Part shown: in pieces, positions 45,107 through 53,745 of the stretch
Layout of the letters: each line of letters starts with the position of its first letter
How positions within the stretch are numbered: the stretch's first letter is position 1
Assembly (NCBI GenBank): GCA_937876245.1
Contig: CALEGP010000038.1
Location: 124,001-188,000 of the forward strand
Reading direction: 5' to 3'
From: an uncultured Actinomycetes bacterium
GTDB taxonomy: Bacteria; Actinomycetota; Actinomycetes; Nanopelagicales; Nanopelagicaceae
Length of the DNA stretch: 64,000 bases
Program-made: the position numbers and the translations under genes
The notes under the pieces: model-generated
Database searches by the model: none
What the model saw: the letters and a program-made list of their open reading frames with translations, nothing else
Told to the model about the DNA's origin: nothing

Positions 45107-46122
45107 TTGGCCACCAACCTCTTTTTGCGAAGAACTACTAGGAAAAACGGGGCACCGACAAATGCAGTTATAACTCCTATTGGGAGTTCGGCCGGGGAGA
45201 GCAAGGTGCGGGCGCCCAAATCAGCTAAAACTAAAAAGCTCGCTCCAACTAGCGCAATGGTGAGCAAGCTGCGGTTGGTAACTCGGCGCGTGATTCCGCG
45301 AACCAAGTGCGGAACAACAATTCCTACGAAGCCAATCAACCCACTTGCCGAAACAGCAGTTGCGGTAGCTAGCGTTGCGGCGATAACAGCAATGATTCGC
45401 AATCTATTTGGGTTAATACCAAGAGAGTAGGCCTCTTCATCGGTGAGCATTAGGCCATCTAATTGCTTGGATACGGTTATCAGAATTACTAGAGCTATCA
45501 TGATGTAAATGGATGACCTGGAAACTACTTGCCAATTTGCCACTGTTAACTCGCCAAGTATCCAGGAATAAACCGGCCTAAGCGAGGAGCTATGGCGCTG
45601 TTGCAAATAGGTCTGAACTGCTGTGGCGAAAGATCCGACTGCGATTCCAGACAAAAGTAAGGAATTTGGTTCTGCAAAAAATTTTCCGGAAATAAAAAAA
45701 CTAGTTAACACTGCAAAAATTGCACCGCAGAAAGAAAAAATAGGTAGCAGGCTATATAAATTTGCCCCGGAACTTGTTAATGCGATTGTTGCCCCAAGCC
45801 CTGCTCCAGCAGCCACTCCAAGAAGATACGGGTCTGCTAATGGATTTCTAAAAACTGTCTGATAGACAGCGCCACTAGTTGCGAGCGCGGCACCAACAAG
45901 TGCACCAAGTAAAACTCTGGGGAGGCGTAAATCGATAAGCAAAGTTCGCTCTTGGCCAGTTAACCCTCCGGGTAGTGCGAAGAGGGTGCGAAGGATTTTT
46001 GAAAAATCAAGAGAGACTGGCCCAAAGCTGACTGCAAGGATTGAAACAAAAAAGAGAAGCCCAAATGAGAGGCCAGTTATACGCCAGTTCCAAATCGGCG
46101 ACAAACTATTTTCCTGTTTCAT
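45103..46122 (-). CDS. btuC: Cobalamin-type ABC transporter permease (FecCD family)
   Basis: Homodimeric membrane subunit with about ten helices, 339 residues. Family marks are LRLPRVLLGALVGAALATSG and FRNPLADPYLLGVAAGAGLG near the N terminus and FVGIVVPHLVR near the C terminus, where the EAA-like coupling loop contacts the ATPase. Thirteen bases separate it from the binding-protein gene; it overlaps btuD by four. Confidence 0.92.
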   Translation of the reverse strand: MKQENSLSPIWNWRITGLSFGLLFFVSILAVSFGPVSLDFSKILRTLFALPGGLTGQERTLLIDLRLPRVLLGALVGAALATSGAVYQTVFRNPLADPYLLGVAAGAGLGATIALTSSGANLYSLLPIFSFCGAIFAVLTSFFISGKFFAEPNSLLLSGIAVGSFATAVQTYLQQRHSSSLRPVYSWILGELTVANWQVVSRSSIYIMIALVILITVSKQLDGLMLTDEEAYSLGINPNRLRIIAVIAATLATATAVSASGLIGFVGIVVPHLVRGITRRVTNRSLLTIALVGASFLVLADLGARTLLSPAELPIGVITAFVGAPFFLVVLRKKRLVAK

Positions 46123-46135
46123 GGCTATCGATTTA

Positions 46136-47020
46136 CTACTTTATATTCTCGATGGAGCTCGCTATGAATTCATAGAAATCTACTAAACGCGGCCCCCATC
46201 TTGATGGAATATCTTCGGGAAGGGCAATTACCTGGTTTCTCTTAATGGCAGCTACATCACTCCACCCAGGCCGCTGAGCGAGAGTCGTAAGTGATTCCCC
46301 ATATTGAGCATCAGAGAGAAATATAATTTTTGGATTGGCCTTAATAACATATTCAGATTGCAGCTGTGGATACCCGGCAGAATCAGCCGAGGCTGCTTTA
46401 TCTGCGATGTTTCTTAAATTAAAATCCTTGTAAACCTTTCCAATAAAGGTCTCCGAAGTTGCGGTATAGAGGGTGTTATCCAATTCGTGGAAGAACTTAA
46501 TTTTTTTGCTAACACTTGCCCTCTTAACTGCAGCGGCGATTTTTACTTTCATATCGGAAATCACGGTTTGAGCTGCGGAAATGTTTCCGGTGGCCCTGCC
46601 TAGGGCTGTGATTTCGAAATAAGCTTGCTTTAAATTCTTCGGCGCATGTTCTAGAAAGACGTCGATATTTAACTTCTCAAGAGCTGATTTGATTTCCAGT
46701 GCCTTATTCGCGTCGGCATTTAGTACGATTAAATCTGGTTTGTAATTAAAAAGTGCTTCAACGCTTGGGCTAAATGCCGAGAGTTTAGAGGCCGGAGCAT
46801 CGCTTGGAAAGTTTGAGTAATCGTCTACAGCTATTACCTGGCTGCCCGCATCGATCGCAAAAAGTATTTCAGTAGCGCTCGGAGATAATGAAATAATTCG
46901 CTTAGGAATTTTATTGCTGGCGTTGGCTGGTGCACCACCGATAAGTGAATTGACGGCTATAAGGCAAGATATGGCCGTACCAAGTGCCAAGAGCTTTTTT
47001 AATACTTTTTTCGTGAACAT
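46136..47020 (-). CDS. btuF: Corrinoid-binding protein of the ABC importer
   Basis: Secreted binding protein of the BtuF/FhuD class, 294 residues. A signal peptide (FTKKVLKKLLALGTAISCLIA) opens the protein; SCLI resembles a lipobox poorly placed, so the anchoring form is unclear. The mature part begins IPKRIISLSPSATEILFAI, the standard start of BtuF-like lobes. The ATG at 47020 is chosen over an in-frame TTG at 47035 because GAGGGAG lies directly upstream. Expression is controlled by the preceding cobalamin riboswitch. Confidence 0.9.
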   Translation of the reverse strand: MFTKKVLKKLLALGTAISCLIAVNSLIGGAPANASNKIPKRIISLSPSATEILFAIDAGSQVIAVDDYSNFPSDAPASKLSAFSPSVEALFNYKPDLIVLNADANKALEIKSALEKLNIDVFLEHAPKNLKQAYFEITALGRATGNISAAQTVISDMKVKIAAAVKRASVSKKIKFFHELDNTLYTATSETFIGKVYKDFNLRNIADKAASADSAGYPQLQSEYVIKANPKIIFLSDAQYGESLTTLAQRPGWSDVAAIKRNQVIALPEDIPSRWGPRLVDFYEFIASSIENIK

Positions 47021-47030
47021 AAAAATCTCC

Positions 47031-47233
47031 CTCAAGAGTTTTGAGAGAGGAAGTTTGGGCGAAAAGAAAATTACTTTCTTGAGGCCCGACCTTCCTCCGA
47101 GGTCGGATACTTCAGTAATGAATTAGGCGACCTGGCTCGAATTCATCTCCAGTTAGGAGAGAATCTTTACAGTTGCGGGACAGCGCCGGAATTTAACCGG
47201 ACTTCGCTAAACGCATTACTCTCTGAAAAGCTA
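47031..47233 (-). ncRNA. Cobalamin riboswitch upstream of btuFCD
   Basis: Read on the minus strand the aptamer is closed by AGTAATG/CATTACT (47214-47220 with 47114-47120). It contains CCGG...CCGG hairpin (47186-47200), the conserved CCGCAACTG (47170-47178) and the B12 box GAGCCAGGTCGCC (47126-47138). Downstream, CCGACCT/AGGTCGG (47086-47106) forms a hairpin with GGAGG in its loop, and CTCAAGA (47077-47083) can pair with TCTTGAG (47031-47037), which touches the btuF ribosome site. A TAGCTT -10 (47228-47233) places the start of transcription next to the closing stem. Translational control is likely. Confidence 0.88.
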
Positions 47234-47267
47234 TGAAGCGATTCAGTGGGGGAAAGTTAGCACTACT

Positions 47268-47486
47268 TCAGCTCTTTTTACGAGATCTGCGTCCGACAGT
47301 GAAGGCGATTCCAAGTGCGAGAACTATTGCCGCCCCTGCTGCTAATAGTTCGGCGCCTTCAATTCCTTCGTGGGCTTCAGAAATTCTGTGCTCAGGCTCA
47401 TTGTCCTCATTGCCATCAGCAAAAGAGTTTGCTGGAAGGAGGGCCAGCCCAATTGCGAAAAGAGTTGCAATTAATCTTTGTCTCAT
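47268..47486 (-). CDS. Small exported single-pass membrane protein
   Basis: 72 residues: signal peptide (RQRLIATLFAIGLALLPANSFA), a short acidic and His-containing segment (NEDNEPEHRISEAHEG), a hydrophobic helix and a basic RRSRKKS end. No family is recognised. The start at ATG 47486 rests on a TACTCT hexamer exactly 6 nt upstream; the frame is open further upstream but that part overlaps the divergent aldo/keto reductase gene. It precedes the cobalamin riboswitch and btuFCD on the same strand, which hints at a role in metal or corrinoid handling without proving it. Confidence 0.68.
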   Translation of the reverse strand: MRQRLIATLFAIGLALLPANSFADGNEDNEPEHRISEAHEGIEGAELLAAGAAIVLALGIAFTVGRRSRKKS

Positions 47487-47492
47487 AGGCAG

Positions 47493-47498
47493 AGAGTA
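47493..47498 (-). promoter_or_regulatory. Leaderless -10 element of the small membrane protein gene
   Basis: TACTCT lies exactly 6 nt before the ATG at 47486. Confidence 0.6.
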
Positions 47499-47509
47499 CG
47501 CCTGCGGAG

Positions 47510-47515
47510 TATTCT
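47510..47515 (+). promoter_or_regulatory. Leaderless -10 element of the aldo/keto reductase gene
   Basis: TATTCT lies 7 nt before the ATG at 47523, divergent from the small membrane protein promoter 11 bp away. Confidence 0.55.
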
Positions 47516-47522
47516 TTTCTAC

Positions 47523-48524
47523 ATGGAATATCGTCGTCTTGGCAGTAGCGGAATGTATGTCTCTGAAATTTCTTATGGGAATTGGATTACTCATGGTTCT
47601 CAGGTAGAGCAGGAGGCTGCCATCAAATGCGTGCATGCGGCTCTGGATGCTGGAATCACTACTTTTGATACAGCTGATGTTTATGCGGGCACGAAGGCTG
47701 AGACCGTGCTTGGTAAGGCTCTAAAGGGCGTCAAGCGAGAGAGCTATGAGTTATTTACCAAGGTTTATTGGCCGACTGGCACTGGCAAAAATGATCGAGG
47801 ACTTTCACGCAAGCATATTATGGAGTCGGTAGATGCCTCAATGAGGCGTTTAAATACCGACCATATCGACCTTTATCAGATGCACCGGTTTGATTATGAA
47901 ACCCCGCTTGAGGAATCACTTAGAGCCTTCGATGATCTAATCCGCCAAGGAAAAGTTCACTACATTGGATTTTCCGAATGGCGAGCCGAGGAGATTGCCC
48001 AAGGGTTAGAAATCCAAAAGAAGAGCGGTTTCGATCGATTTATTTCCAGTCAACCACAGTATTCAGCGCTATGGCGCGTCATTGAAGCGAAAGTTATTCC
48101 ACTTTGCGAAAGTGAAGGTATTGGGCAAATTGTCTGGTCACCGCTTGCTCAGGGCGTCTTAACTGGCAAATATCTGCCTGGTAAAAAACCACCGTCTGGG
48201 TCAAGGGCTACAGATAAAAAGAGTGGCGCTGAAATGATTTCTAGGTGGATGCGCGAAGAAGTGCTGGCTGCAGTGGGGAAGTTAAAGCCAATTGCCGAAT
48301 CTTTAAATCTTTCGATGTCGCAACTAGGACTCGCTTGGGCGCTTTCAAATCCAAATGTATCTTCAGTGATTATGGGAGCAACAAAAGCTTCGCAAGTTAA
48401 AGAGAATGTCAGGGCATCGGGAGTAAAACTTTCAGTAGAGGTTCTCGCTCAAATAGATGAAGCCCTCGGTTCAATTCCAGAAACTGATCCGGAGCGAACT
48501 GAGAGCCCTAAGCCACGAGCTTAA
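47523..48524 (+). CDS. Aldo/keto reductase
   Basis: NADPH-dependent oxidoreductase with a TIM barrel, 333 residues. The catalytic tetrad elements are TFDTADVYAG (Asp, Tyr), LFTKVYWP (Lys) and YQMHRFD (His), and the C-terminal GATKASQVKENV binds the cofactor. The sequence belongs to the Kv-beta-like group, with the long LTGKYLPGKKPPSGSRA loop. The substrate is unknown. ATG at 47523 is supported by the -10 hexamer and by the typical start MEYRRLGSSG. Confidence 0.9.
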   Translation: MEYRRLGSSGMYVSEISYGNWITHGSQVEQEAAIKCVHAALDAGITTFDTADVYAGTKAETVLGKALKGVKRESYELFTKVYWPTGTGKNDRGLSRKHIMESVDASMRRLNTDHIDLYQMHRFDYETPLEESLRAFDDLIRQGKVHYIGFSEWRAEEIAQGLEIQKKSGFDRFISSQPQYSALWRVIEAKVIPLCESEGIGQIVWSPLAQGVLTGKYLPGKKPPSGSRATDKKSGAEMISRWMREEVLAAVGKLKPIAESLNLSMSQLGLAWALSNPNVSSVIMGATKASQVKENVRASGVKLSVEVLAQIDEALGSIPETDPERTESPKPRA

Positions 48525-48531
48525 TTTCTAG

Positions 48532-49083
48532 TTAAATTGTGTCGCCAAGTTTTTTCTGCGGAGATGGTGCGCGTAAGCGGCGCATCTGAGTAGAGCGAAG
48601 CCAGCCGTATAGCGCGACGCCTTTAGTAGATTCACCTGGAAACTTTTCTGAGACAAGTTTTTTGATTCTGCGGCCAACAAATACTCCATAGATTATTGAG
48701 TAACCCATTGCTGAGTACATCAAGATTATTGCTAGGAATCGAATCTCAACTGAAGGAACCAAGGTAAGCATCAAAACTGCAACCATTAGTGGCAGGAAGT
48801 ATTCACCGAGTGAACGACGTGAATCTATGTAATCACGTACAAATTTTTTAACTGGCCCACGATCTCGGATCGGAAGCGCATCTTGATCGCCTCTCATATA
48901 AGCAGCTCTTGAGGCGGTACGGGCGTTCTTAGCTGCCTCTCTAGATTTTGCTCGATCCGCTTTTGTGACTGGTGCGGTTATCGAATTGATCTTGTTTTTG
49001 GCTACCGCATCTTTACGCTTGGGCGTCGCCTTTCCCTTTTTATCGATATTTCTCTCTGGATTACTTTCAGGTGTTTTACTCAT
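48532..49083 (-). CDS. DUF3043 membrane protein
   Basis: 183 residues: a long basic, disordered N terminus rich in Lys/Ala/Arg, the DUF3043 core DYIDSRRSLGEYFLPLMV, two hydrophobic helices, and a basic C-terminal segment. The family is restricted to actinobacteria and has no known function. Start at ATG 49083 follows TACCTT by 6 nt, inside the very end of nadA; an in-frame upstream start would overlap nadA. Neighbour of nadA and the erpA/cta region, as in related genomes. Confidence 0.87.
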   Translation of the reverse strand: MSKTPESNPERNIDKKGKATPKRKDAVAKNKINSITAPVTKADRAKSREAAKNARTASRAAYMRGDQDALPIRDRGPVKKFVRDYIDSRRSLGEYFLPLMVAVLMLTLVPSVEIRFLAIILMYSAMGYSIIYGVFVGRRIKKLVSEKFPGESTKGVALYGWLRSTQMRRLRAPSPQKKLGDTI

Positions 49084-49087
49084 GTGG

Positions 49088-50239
49088 CTAAGGTAGGGCG
49101 AGCATTCGCTCGAGCGCAACTTTTGCGTATTTTGCCGTCTCTGACTCGACACTAATCTGATTAACCAAGCGTCCCTTGGCCAGCGACTCCATCGCCCAAA
49201 CCAGATGTGGCAGGTCGATTCGGTTCATCGTCGAGCAGTAGCAGACCGTCTTATCTAGAAAGTGAATCTCACGATCCGAGAAGCGATTGGCTAAGCGCTG
49301 AACGAGATTGAGCTCGGTTCCGATAGCCCATTTACTTCCGACGGGGGAGGCCTCGATTGTTTTGATAATCATTTCTGTACTTCCAACAAAATCTGAGTTT
49401 TGAACGACTTCATGTTGACATTCGGGATGAACCAAAATTTTGACCCCTGGCAACTTGGTCCGCATCTGATCGATATTTTCTAATGTGAATCGACCGTGAA
49501 CCGAGCAGTGGCCACGCCATAAAATAACTTTTGCTGCCAAAATTTCGGAATCGAGCAACCCCCCATTTTTCTTCCAAGGATTCCAAGTAACGCAATCTTC
49601 CAATTTTAATCCGAGGTTTAATACTGCGGTATTACGGCCCAAGTGTTGGTCGGGAAGAAAGAGAATCTTCTCGCCCTTTTCAAACGCCCATTTCATTGCA
49701 CGCTCGGCATTAGAAGATGTGCAAACAGTGCCACCATTTTTTCCAGTGAAAGATTTAATAGCTGCCGAGGAATTCATATAGGTAACTGGAATTGTTTTGC
49801 TTGCGACACCAACTTTTTCTAGTGCAGCCCAACAATCGTTAACCTGGTTGGCTGTTGCCATGTCGGCCATTGAGCAGCCAGCTGCCAAATCGGGGAGGAT
49901 TACCTTCTGCTTGGCCGAAGTTAAAATATCGGCGCTTTCTGCCATGAAGTGCACGCCACAAAAGAAGATGAGCTCAGCCGAAGTATTACTCTCAGCCTCT
50001 TGTGCCAGTTTGAAAGAGTCACCAGTGATATCAGCAAATTGAATTACTTCATCTCGCTGATAGTGATGGCCCAAAATCATTGCTCGCTCACCTAGGGACT
50101 TTCTAGCAGCGTGCGCTCTCGCTACGAGAGCAGGGTCGCTGGCCTCTGGAAGCTCACCATCGCAAGAAACCCCTCGCTCACTCTTGGGATCAGATTCCTG
50201 GCCCAGAAGGAGCAACGCGGATAGATTAGATGAGCCCAT
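49088..50239 (-). CDS. nadA: Quinolinate synthase
   Basis: 4Fe-4S enzyme that condenses iminoaspartate and dihydroxyacetone phosphate, in NAD biosynthesis. Visible: LGHHYQRDEVIQFAD near the N terminus, cluster cysteines in FFCGVHFMAE, LVHPECQHEV and VCYCSTMNRIDL, plus GCSMADMA. Length 383. The ATG at 50239 is preferred: CATAAT lies exactly 6 nt upstream. nadB and nadC are not in the window, so they must be elsewhere or replaced. Being an Fe-S enzyme, it may depend on the adjacent ErpA. Confidence 0.95.
   Translation of the reverse strand: MGSSNLSALLLLGQESDPKSERGVSCDGELPEASDPALVARAHAARKSLGERAMILGHHYQRDEVIQFADITGDSFKLAQEAESNTSAELIFFCGVHFMAESADILTSAKQKVILPDLAAGCSMADMATANQVNDCWAALEKVGVASKTIPVTYMNSSAAIKSFTGKNGGTVCTSSNAERAMKWAFEKGEKILFLPDQHLGRNTAVLNLGLKLEDCVTWNPWKKNGGLLDSEILAAKVILWRGHCSVHGRFTLENIDQMRTKLPGVKILVHPECQHEVVQNSDFVGSTEMIIKTIEASPVGSKWAIGTELNLVQRLANRFSDREIHFLDKTVCYCSTMNRIDLPHLVWAMESLAKGRLVNQISVESETAKYAKVALERMLALP
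49090..49095 (-). promoter_or_regulatory. Leaderless -10 element of the DUF3043 gene
   Basis: TACCTT lies exactly 6 nt before the ATG at 49083, within the last codons of nadA. Confidence 0.6.
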
Positions 50240-50301
50240 AGGCACATTATGGAGTAGCCTTAGCTCAATAACGAATTGAAATTTAACTTTTTAGGAGAGA
50301 A

Positions 50302-50673
50302 ATGAGTACAGAAACTTCTCAGGACGTCACGATTGATACCGCTCCTTCTGCAGGAATTGGCTTGAGCGATGTGGCAGCGACTAAAGTTTCCGCCCTTTTA
50401 ACACAAGAGGGTCGCGATGATTTAAGTCTTCGGGTCGCAGTCCAACCAGGTGGATGTTCTGGGCTTAAGTACCAGCTTTATTTTGATGACCGGGAACTCG
50501 ATGGCGATACAGTTACAGAATTCGGATCAGTCAAGGTTGTTACCGACAAGATGAGCACCCCCTATTTAATGGGAGCTTCAATTGATTTTGTCGACACAAT
50601 TGAGAAGCAAGGTTTCACGATAGATAATCCAAATGCACAGGGTTCTTGCGCCTGTGGCGATTCATTTAATTAA
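50302..50673 (+). CDS. erpA: Iron-sulfur cluster insertion protein (A-type carrier)
   Basis: HesB/ErpA-type carrier that delivers 4Fe-4S clusters to apoproteins. The three cluster cysteines are Cys52 (PGGCSGLKY), Cys116 and Cys118 (GSCACGDSF). Length 123, with about 20 extra N-terminal residues compared with E. coli. AGGAGAG precedes the ATG. Local clients could be NadA, LipA and the Rieske protein, all encoded in this window. Position upstream of the PfkB kinase and the cta genes is conserved in actinobacteria. Confidence 0.93.
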   Translation: MSTETSQDVTIDTAPSAGIGLSDVAATKVSALLTQEGRDDLSLRVAVQPGGCSGLKYQLYFDDRELDGDTVTEFGSVKVVTDKMSTPYLMGASIDFVDTIEKQGFTIDNPNAQGSCACGDSFN

Positions 50674-50694
50674 ATTCCTTCTACCTAGATAACT

Positions 50695-51684
50695 ATGAAA
50701 ATTGCTTGTGCTGGTTCTGTTGGGCGCGATCATTTAATGACATTTCCGGGTAAATTTACTGATTCTCTGGTGGCCGGGTCTCTAGACAAAGTATCGCTCT
50801 CATTTTTGGTTGATGGCTTAGATATTAGGCGTGGCGGAACGGCTGCAAATATTGCCTTTGGACTCGGCGCTCTGGGCCTTGATCCACTTTTGATTGCCTC
50901 GGTCGGAACGGATTGGGCTGACTACGATTCCTGGCTCAAAAGGCACGGTGTAGAAACGTGCTATGTAAAAATTTCAAAAGAGCTTTTAACTGCCTCGTTT
51001 ATGGTCACTACTGATCAAGATTTGAATCAAATTGCATCCTTCTTTCCAGGAGCAATGAGTGAGGCGCGAGAGATCGAGCTGCCTGCGATTATTGAGAAAA
51101 GTGGAAAATTCGATCTTCTAATAATTTCACCAGATGATCCAGAGGCAATGATCAGCCACAGTGAATATGCGAGAACTCTAGGGATTCCATTTGTTGCTGA
51201 TCCGTCCCAACAACTCGCCCGAATGGACGGGGAGTCAATAAAGTTATTGATTGAAGGAGCTGATTACTTATTCCTAAATGAGTATGAACTTGCTCTCACG
51301 ATTCAAAAGACTGGTTGGAGCGATGCTGAAATATTTAACAAAGTTAAGGTGCGAGTAATTACTCTTGGTTCAAGGGGTGCTCTTGTCGAGGAGCATGGTA
51401 AAGATTCGATTGAAGTTGGCGTGCCTAAGGAAATAGCAAAGCTTGATCCAACTGGCGTCGGTGATTGCTTCCGAGCAGGTTTTGTCTCAGGGTTAGCATG
51501 GGGTTTAGGACATGAACGGTGTGCGCAGATTGGGTCGATGCTGGCGACTTTCTGCATTGAGACCAAGGGAACGCAGGAGTATCGATTTACGAAAGATGAA
51601 TTCATCGCCCGCTTCACTGAGGCATATGGCGTTCAGGCCGCTAATGAAATTGGTAGAAAAATCGAGCCACGTTTAGCTAGTTAA
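50695..51684 (+). CDS. PfkB-family carbohydrate/adenosine kinase
   Basis: Ribokinase-fold kinase of 329 residues. Motif 1 RGGTAANIAFGLGALG and motif 2 DPTGVGDCFRAGFVSG (catalytic Asp in GVGD) are complete. The gene occupies the position of the actinobacterial adenosine kinase next to erpA and ctaC, so phosphorylation of adenosine to AMP is the most likely role; sugars cannot be excluded. It follows erpA by 21 bases and meets tusA in a 12-bp tail overlap. Confidence 0.87.
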   Translation: MKIACAGSVGRDHLMTFPGKFTDSLVAGSLDKVSLSFLVDGLDIRRGGTAANIAFGLGALGLDPLLIASVGTDWADYDSWLKRHGVETCYVKISKELLTASFMVTTDQDLNQIASFFPGAMSEAREIELPAIIEKSGKFDLLIISPDDPEAMISHSEYARTLGIPFVADPSQQLARMDGESIKLLIEGADYLFLNEYELALTIQKTGWSDAEIFNKVKVRVITLGSRGALVEEHGKDSIEVGVPKEIAKLDPTGVGDCFRAGFVSGLAWGLGHERCAQIGSMLATFCIETKGTQEYRFTKDEFIARFTEAYGVQAANEIGRKIEPRLAS

Positions 51685-51885
51685 TTTAGTAATCTCAAAG
51701 GTATTTACTGCCAAATTTTTTACCTTGTTTTTTGTCATACGCGCCCATGCTCGCAAATCTGGCTCGGTTGCTGGGTCATCGCTAAGTAGGACAAGGCGGT
51801 ATCCGATCTTTTGGCTCGTAAGTTTCTTGGCTAATTCGATAATGGGCAGTGGACAACATTTCCCCAGGCAATCTAGATAGTCCAT
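51673..51885 (-). CDS. TusA-family sulfur carrier
   Basis: 70 residues, the TusA/SirA fold. The active-site CPxP motif is present (Cys11 in KCCPLPIIELAK), with a second Cys just before it. Such proteins accept persulfide from a cysteine desulfurase and pass it on for tRNA thiolation or other sulfur transfer. The ATG overlaps the stop of the desulfurase-like gene (TAATG), so the two are made together and probably interact. Confidence 0.88.
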   Translation of the reverse strand: MDYLDCLGKCCPLPIIELAKKLTSQKIGYRLVLLSDDPATEPDLRAWARMTKNKVKNLAVNTFEITKLTS

Positions 51886-52931
51886 TAAGAACGCAATTCC
51901 GTGACAGTTTCGGTTAAGGTTTTGAGGAAATCATCTATTTGTTCGAAAGTGGTTGAGTGGTGAATCGTTAGGCGAATATTTCCATGCGTGAGAATTCCCA
52001 AAGCTGCCAATACGTGACTGGGCGCCATATTTGCCGCGCTACAAGCCGAACCAGAGTCGACGGCAAATCCCTTATCAGCCAACCTTGTCACTAGCTGTTC
52101 AGCATTTACATATAAAAATGAGGCGCTTAACAAGTGCTCTGCTCCGCCCGGAGCTAGGTCAGCATCTGGGATATTGGTTGAAATAAAAGTACGAATCTCG
52201 CGGTTAATTTTACTAATTTTAGCGGCCAGATTTTTCTCGTCTGCAGTCCAGCTATCAATCGCCAAGGCACTTGCGACAATTAAAGGTAGCGAAGTTGGCC
52301 CAGGGTTTACTCGAGCATCCATGTGAGGAAGTGGATTGCGCCAAGCCGTTTTTTTCGAGAGGGCAAAAATTCCAAGACCACCTGGTCCGGCCCAAGAGGT
52401 GGAGTCCCATAGCGCAGTACTCCAATTTTCAGGAAGCGGTATTCGAACTCCTGACGCCGTGGCATCTACAAAAAGGTTACTACCCTCGATCTGGCTATTT
52501 CTCTGAATAATTCCCGTTTCACGATTACAGAGTTGTAATGAAACGACATCATTTCCGCCATATTTTCCAAACTCAATCTGTCCGTTCCCCTCAACTTTAA
52601 TCTGGAGATTCTTAACTTTCTCGGCAATTGCAAAAACTTCCATGCGATCGACATTGCTATAAATTAGGGTGCTTTCGGGAGTCAGCAACCCTGAAATTCC
52701 GAGGTGAAAACCCAGATTTGGCTCTCCCAGAAAATGTAGCTCATCGCCGCGGACGCCTAGATGGCTAGCGAATGTCTCTCTGGCCTCATTTAGGAGGATA
52801 GAGGCCGATTTAGAGTCGATTCCAAGTTTTGTTGAATCGGGCCAGCAAACCTCAAATATGTGAGGAAGCGCCATCCGGGCGGCATCGTGAAGCCGAGGTT
52901 CTGATTGGAAGTTAGGGGTGATGGAAACCAC
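51885..52931 (-). CDS. Cysteine desulfurase-like protein lacking the PLP lysine
   Basis: Class V aminotransferase fold, 348 residues. Retained are NRETG (136-140), FVDATAS with the pyridine-binding Asp156, and the flexible catalytic loop SGSACSA with Cys297. However, the SxHKxxGPxG block that holds the Schiff-base lysine reads STSWAGPGGLG, with Ser179 at the lysine position, and the ring-stacking histidine region is altered (NVDRMEV). It may be a non-PLP persulfide relay or partner-dependent protein. GTG start 7 nt behind TAGCGT. Coupled to the TusA-like carrier. Confidence 0.82.
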   Translation of the reverse strand: MVSITPNFQSEPRLHDAARMALPHIFEVCWPDSTKLGIDSKSASILLNEARETFASHLGVRGDELHFLGEPNLGFHLGISGLLTPESTLIYSNVDRMEVFAIAEKVKNLQIKVEGNGQIEFGKYGGNDVVSLQLCNRETGIIQRNSQIEGSNLFVDATASGVRIPLPENWSTALWDSTSWAGPGGLGIFALSKKTAWRNPLPHMDARVNPGPTSLPLIVASALAIDSWTADEKNLAAKISKINREIRTFISTNIPDADLAPGGAEHLLSASFLYVNAEQLVTRLADKGFAVDSGSACSAANMAPSHVLAALGILTHGNIRLTIHHSTTFEQIDDFLKTLTETVTELRS

Positions 52932-52938
52932 GCCTACA

Positions 52939-52944
52939 ACGCTA
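52939..52944 (-). promoter_or_regulatory. Leaderless -10 element of the desulfurase-tusA operon
   Basis: TAGCGT lies 7 nt before the GTG at 52931. Confidence 0.5.
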
Positions 52945-52977
52945 CTCCCACTTGGTTCCCAGAGTGAAACTGGGGGA

Positions 52978-52983
52978 TATTCT
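52978..52983 (+). promoter_or_regulatory. Leaderless -10 element of the ctaC operon
   Basis: TATTCT lies exactly 6 nt before the ATG at 52990. Confidence 0.65.
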
Positions 52984-52989
52984 TAGCCA

Positions 52990-53745
52990 ATGAAATTTAA
53001 GCCCAGAAGGAAAATGCTTGGCGCAACGCTGCTTTCGATTGTCCCGGTTGCTCTCCTCTCCTCTTGCTCAACAGAGAACATTTCAGGAATGGGCTTTCCA
53101 AAGAACGTTTCGAGCGTAAATGACATTTCTCTGCCGCTCTGGCAAGGCGCATGGATTACAGCGGGGATAGTAGGCGTCCTAACTGCGATCCTGATTATGT
53201 GGCCAGCTTTTCGCCATCGTCGCAAGGGTGATGAAGTACCTAAGCAGACTCAGTACAACGTTCCGGTAGAGATCGCATACACCCTGATCCCCTTTTTGAT
53301 TGTTGCAGTTCTCTTCTACTTCACTGCAGTAAAAGAAAGTGCAATCACTAAAGTTTCGGCTTCGGATGAAATTAGTCACGTCATTGACGTGAATGGAATT
53401 CAATGGTCTTGGCAATTCACCTATCAAGATTCGCCGCTCTCGCCCACCGTTACTGGGACACCAGCAAAACCTCCAGTGCTGGTTATTCCAAAGGGAGAGA
53501 GAGTTCGTTTTAATTTAACAGCTTCAGATGTAGTGCATGGTTTTTGGATTCCAGCTTTTATGATTCAAATGCAGACATTGCCAGGAGTGGAAAATCATCT
53601 AGAGTTCACGGCAAATAAAATTGGCTCATACCCAGGGCGCTGCAATATTCTCTGCGGTCGCGATCATTCGAAGATGCTTTTCACGGTAAAAGTTGTTTCT
53701 CCCAGTGCTTATCAGAAATATATATCTAACTTGAAGGCGGCATAA
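52990..53745 (+). CDS. ctaC: Cytochrome c oxidase subunit II
   Basis: CuA-bearing subunit of aa3 oxidase, 251 residues. An N-terminal lipobox LLSSC (Cys26) suggests a lipoprotein. Two transmembrane helices precede the cupredoxin domain, which has [17 protein letters not shown] and the CuA ligands [12 protein letters not shown]. Leaderless start. It overlaps ctaD by one base and heads the ctaC-ctaD-ctaF-transporter operon. Confidence 0.96.
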   Translation: MKFKPRRKMLGATLLSIVPVALLSSCSTENISGMGFPKNVSSVNDISLPLWQGAWITAGIVGVLTAILIMWPAFRHRRKGDEVPKQTQYNVPVEIAYTLIPFLIVAVLFYFTAVKESAITKVSASDEISHVIDVNGIQWSWQFTYQDSPLSPTVTGTPAKPPVLVIPKGERVRFNLTASDVVHGFWIPAFMIQMQTLPGVENHLEFTANKIGSYPGRCNILCGRDHSKMLFTVKVVSPSAYQKYISNLKAA

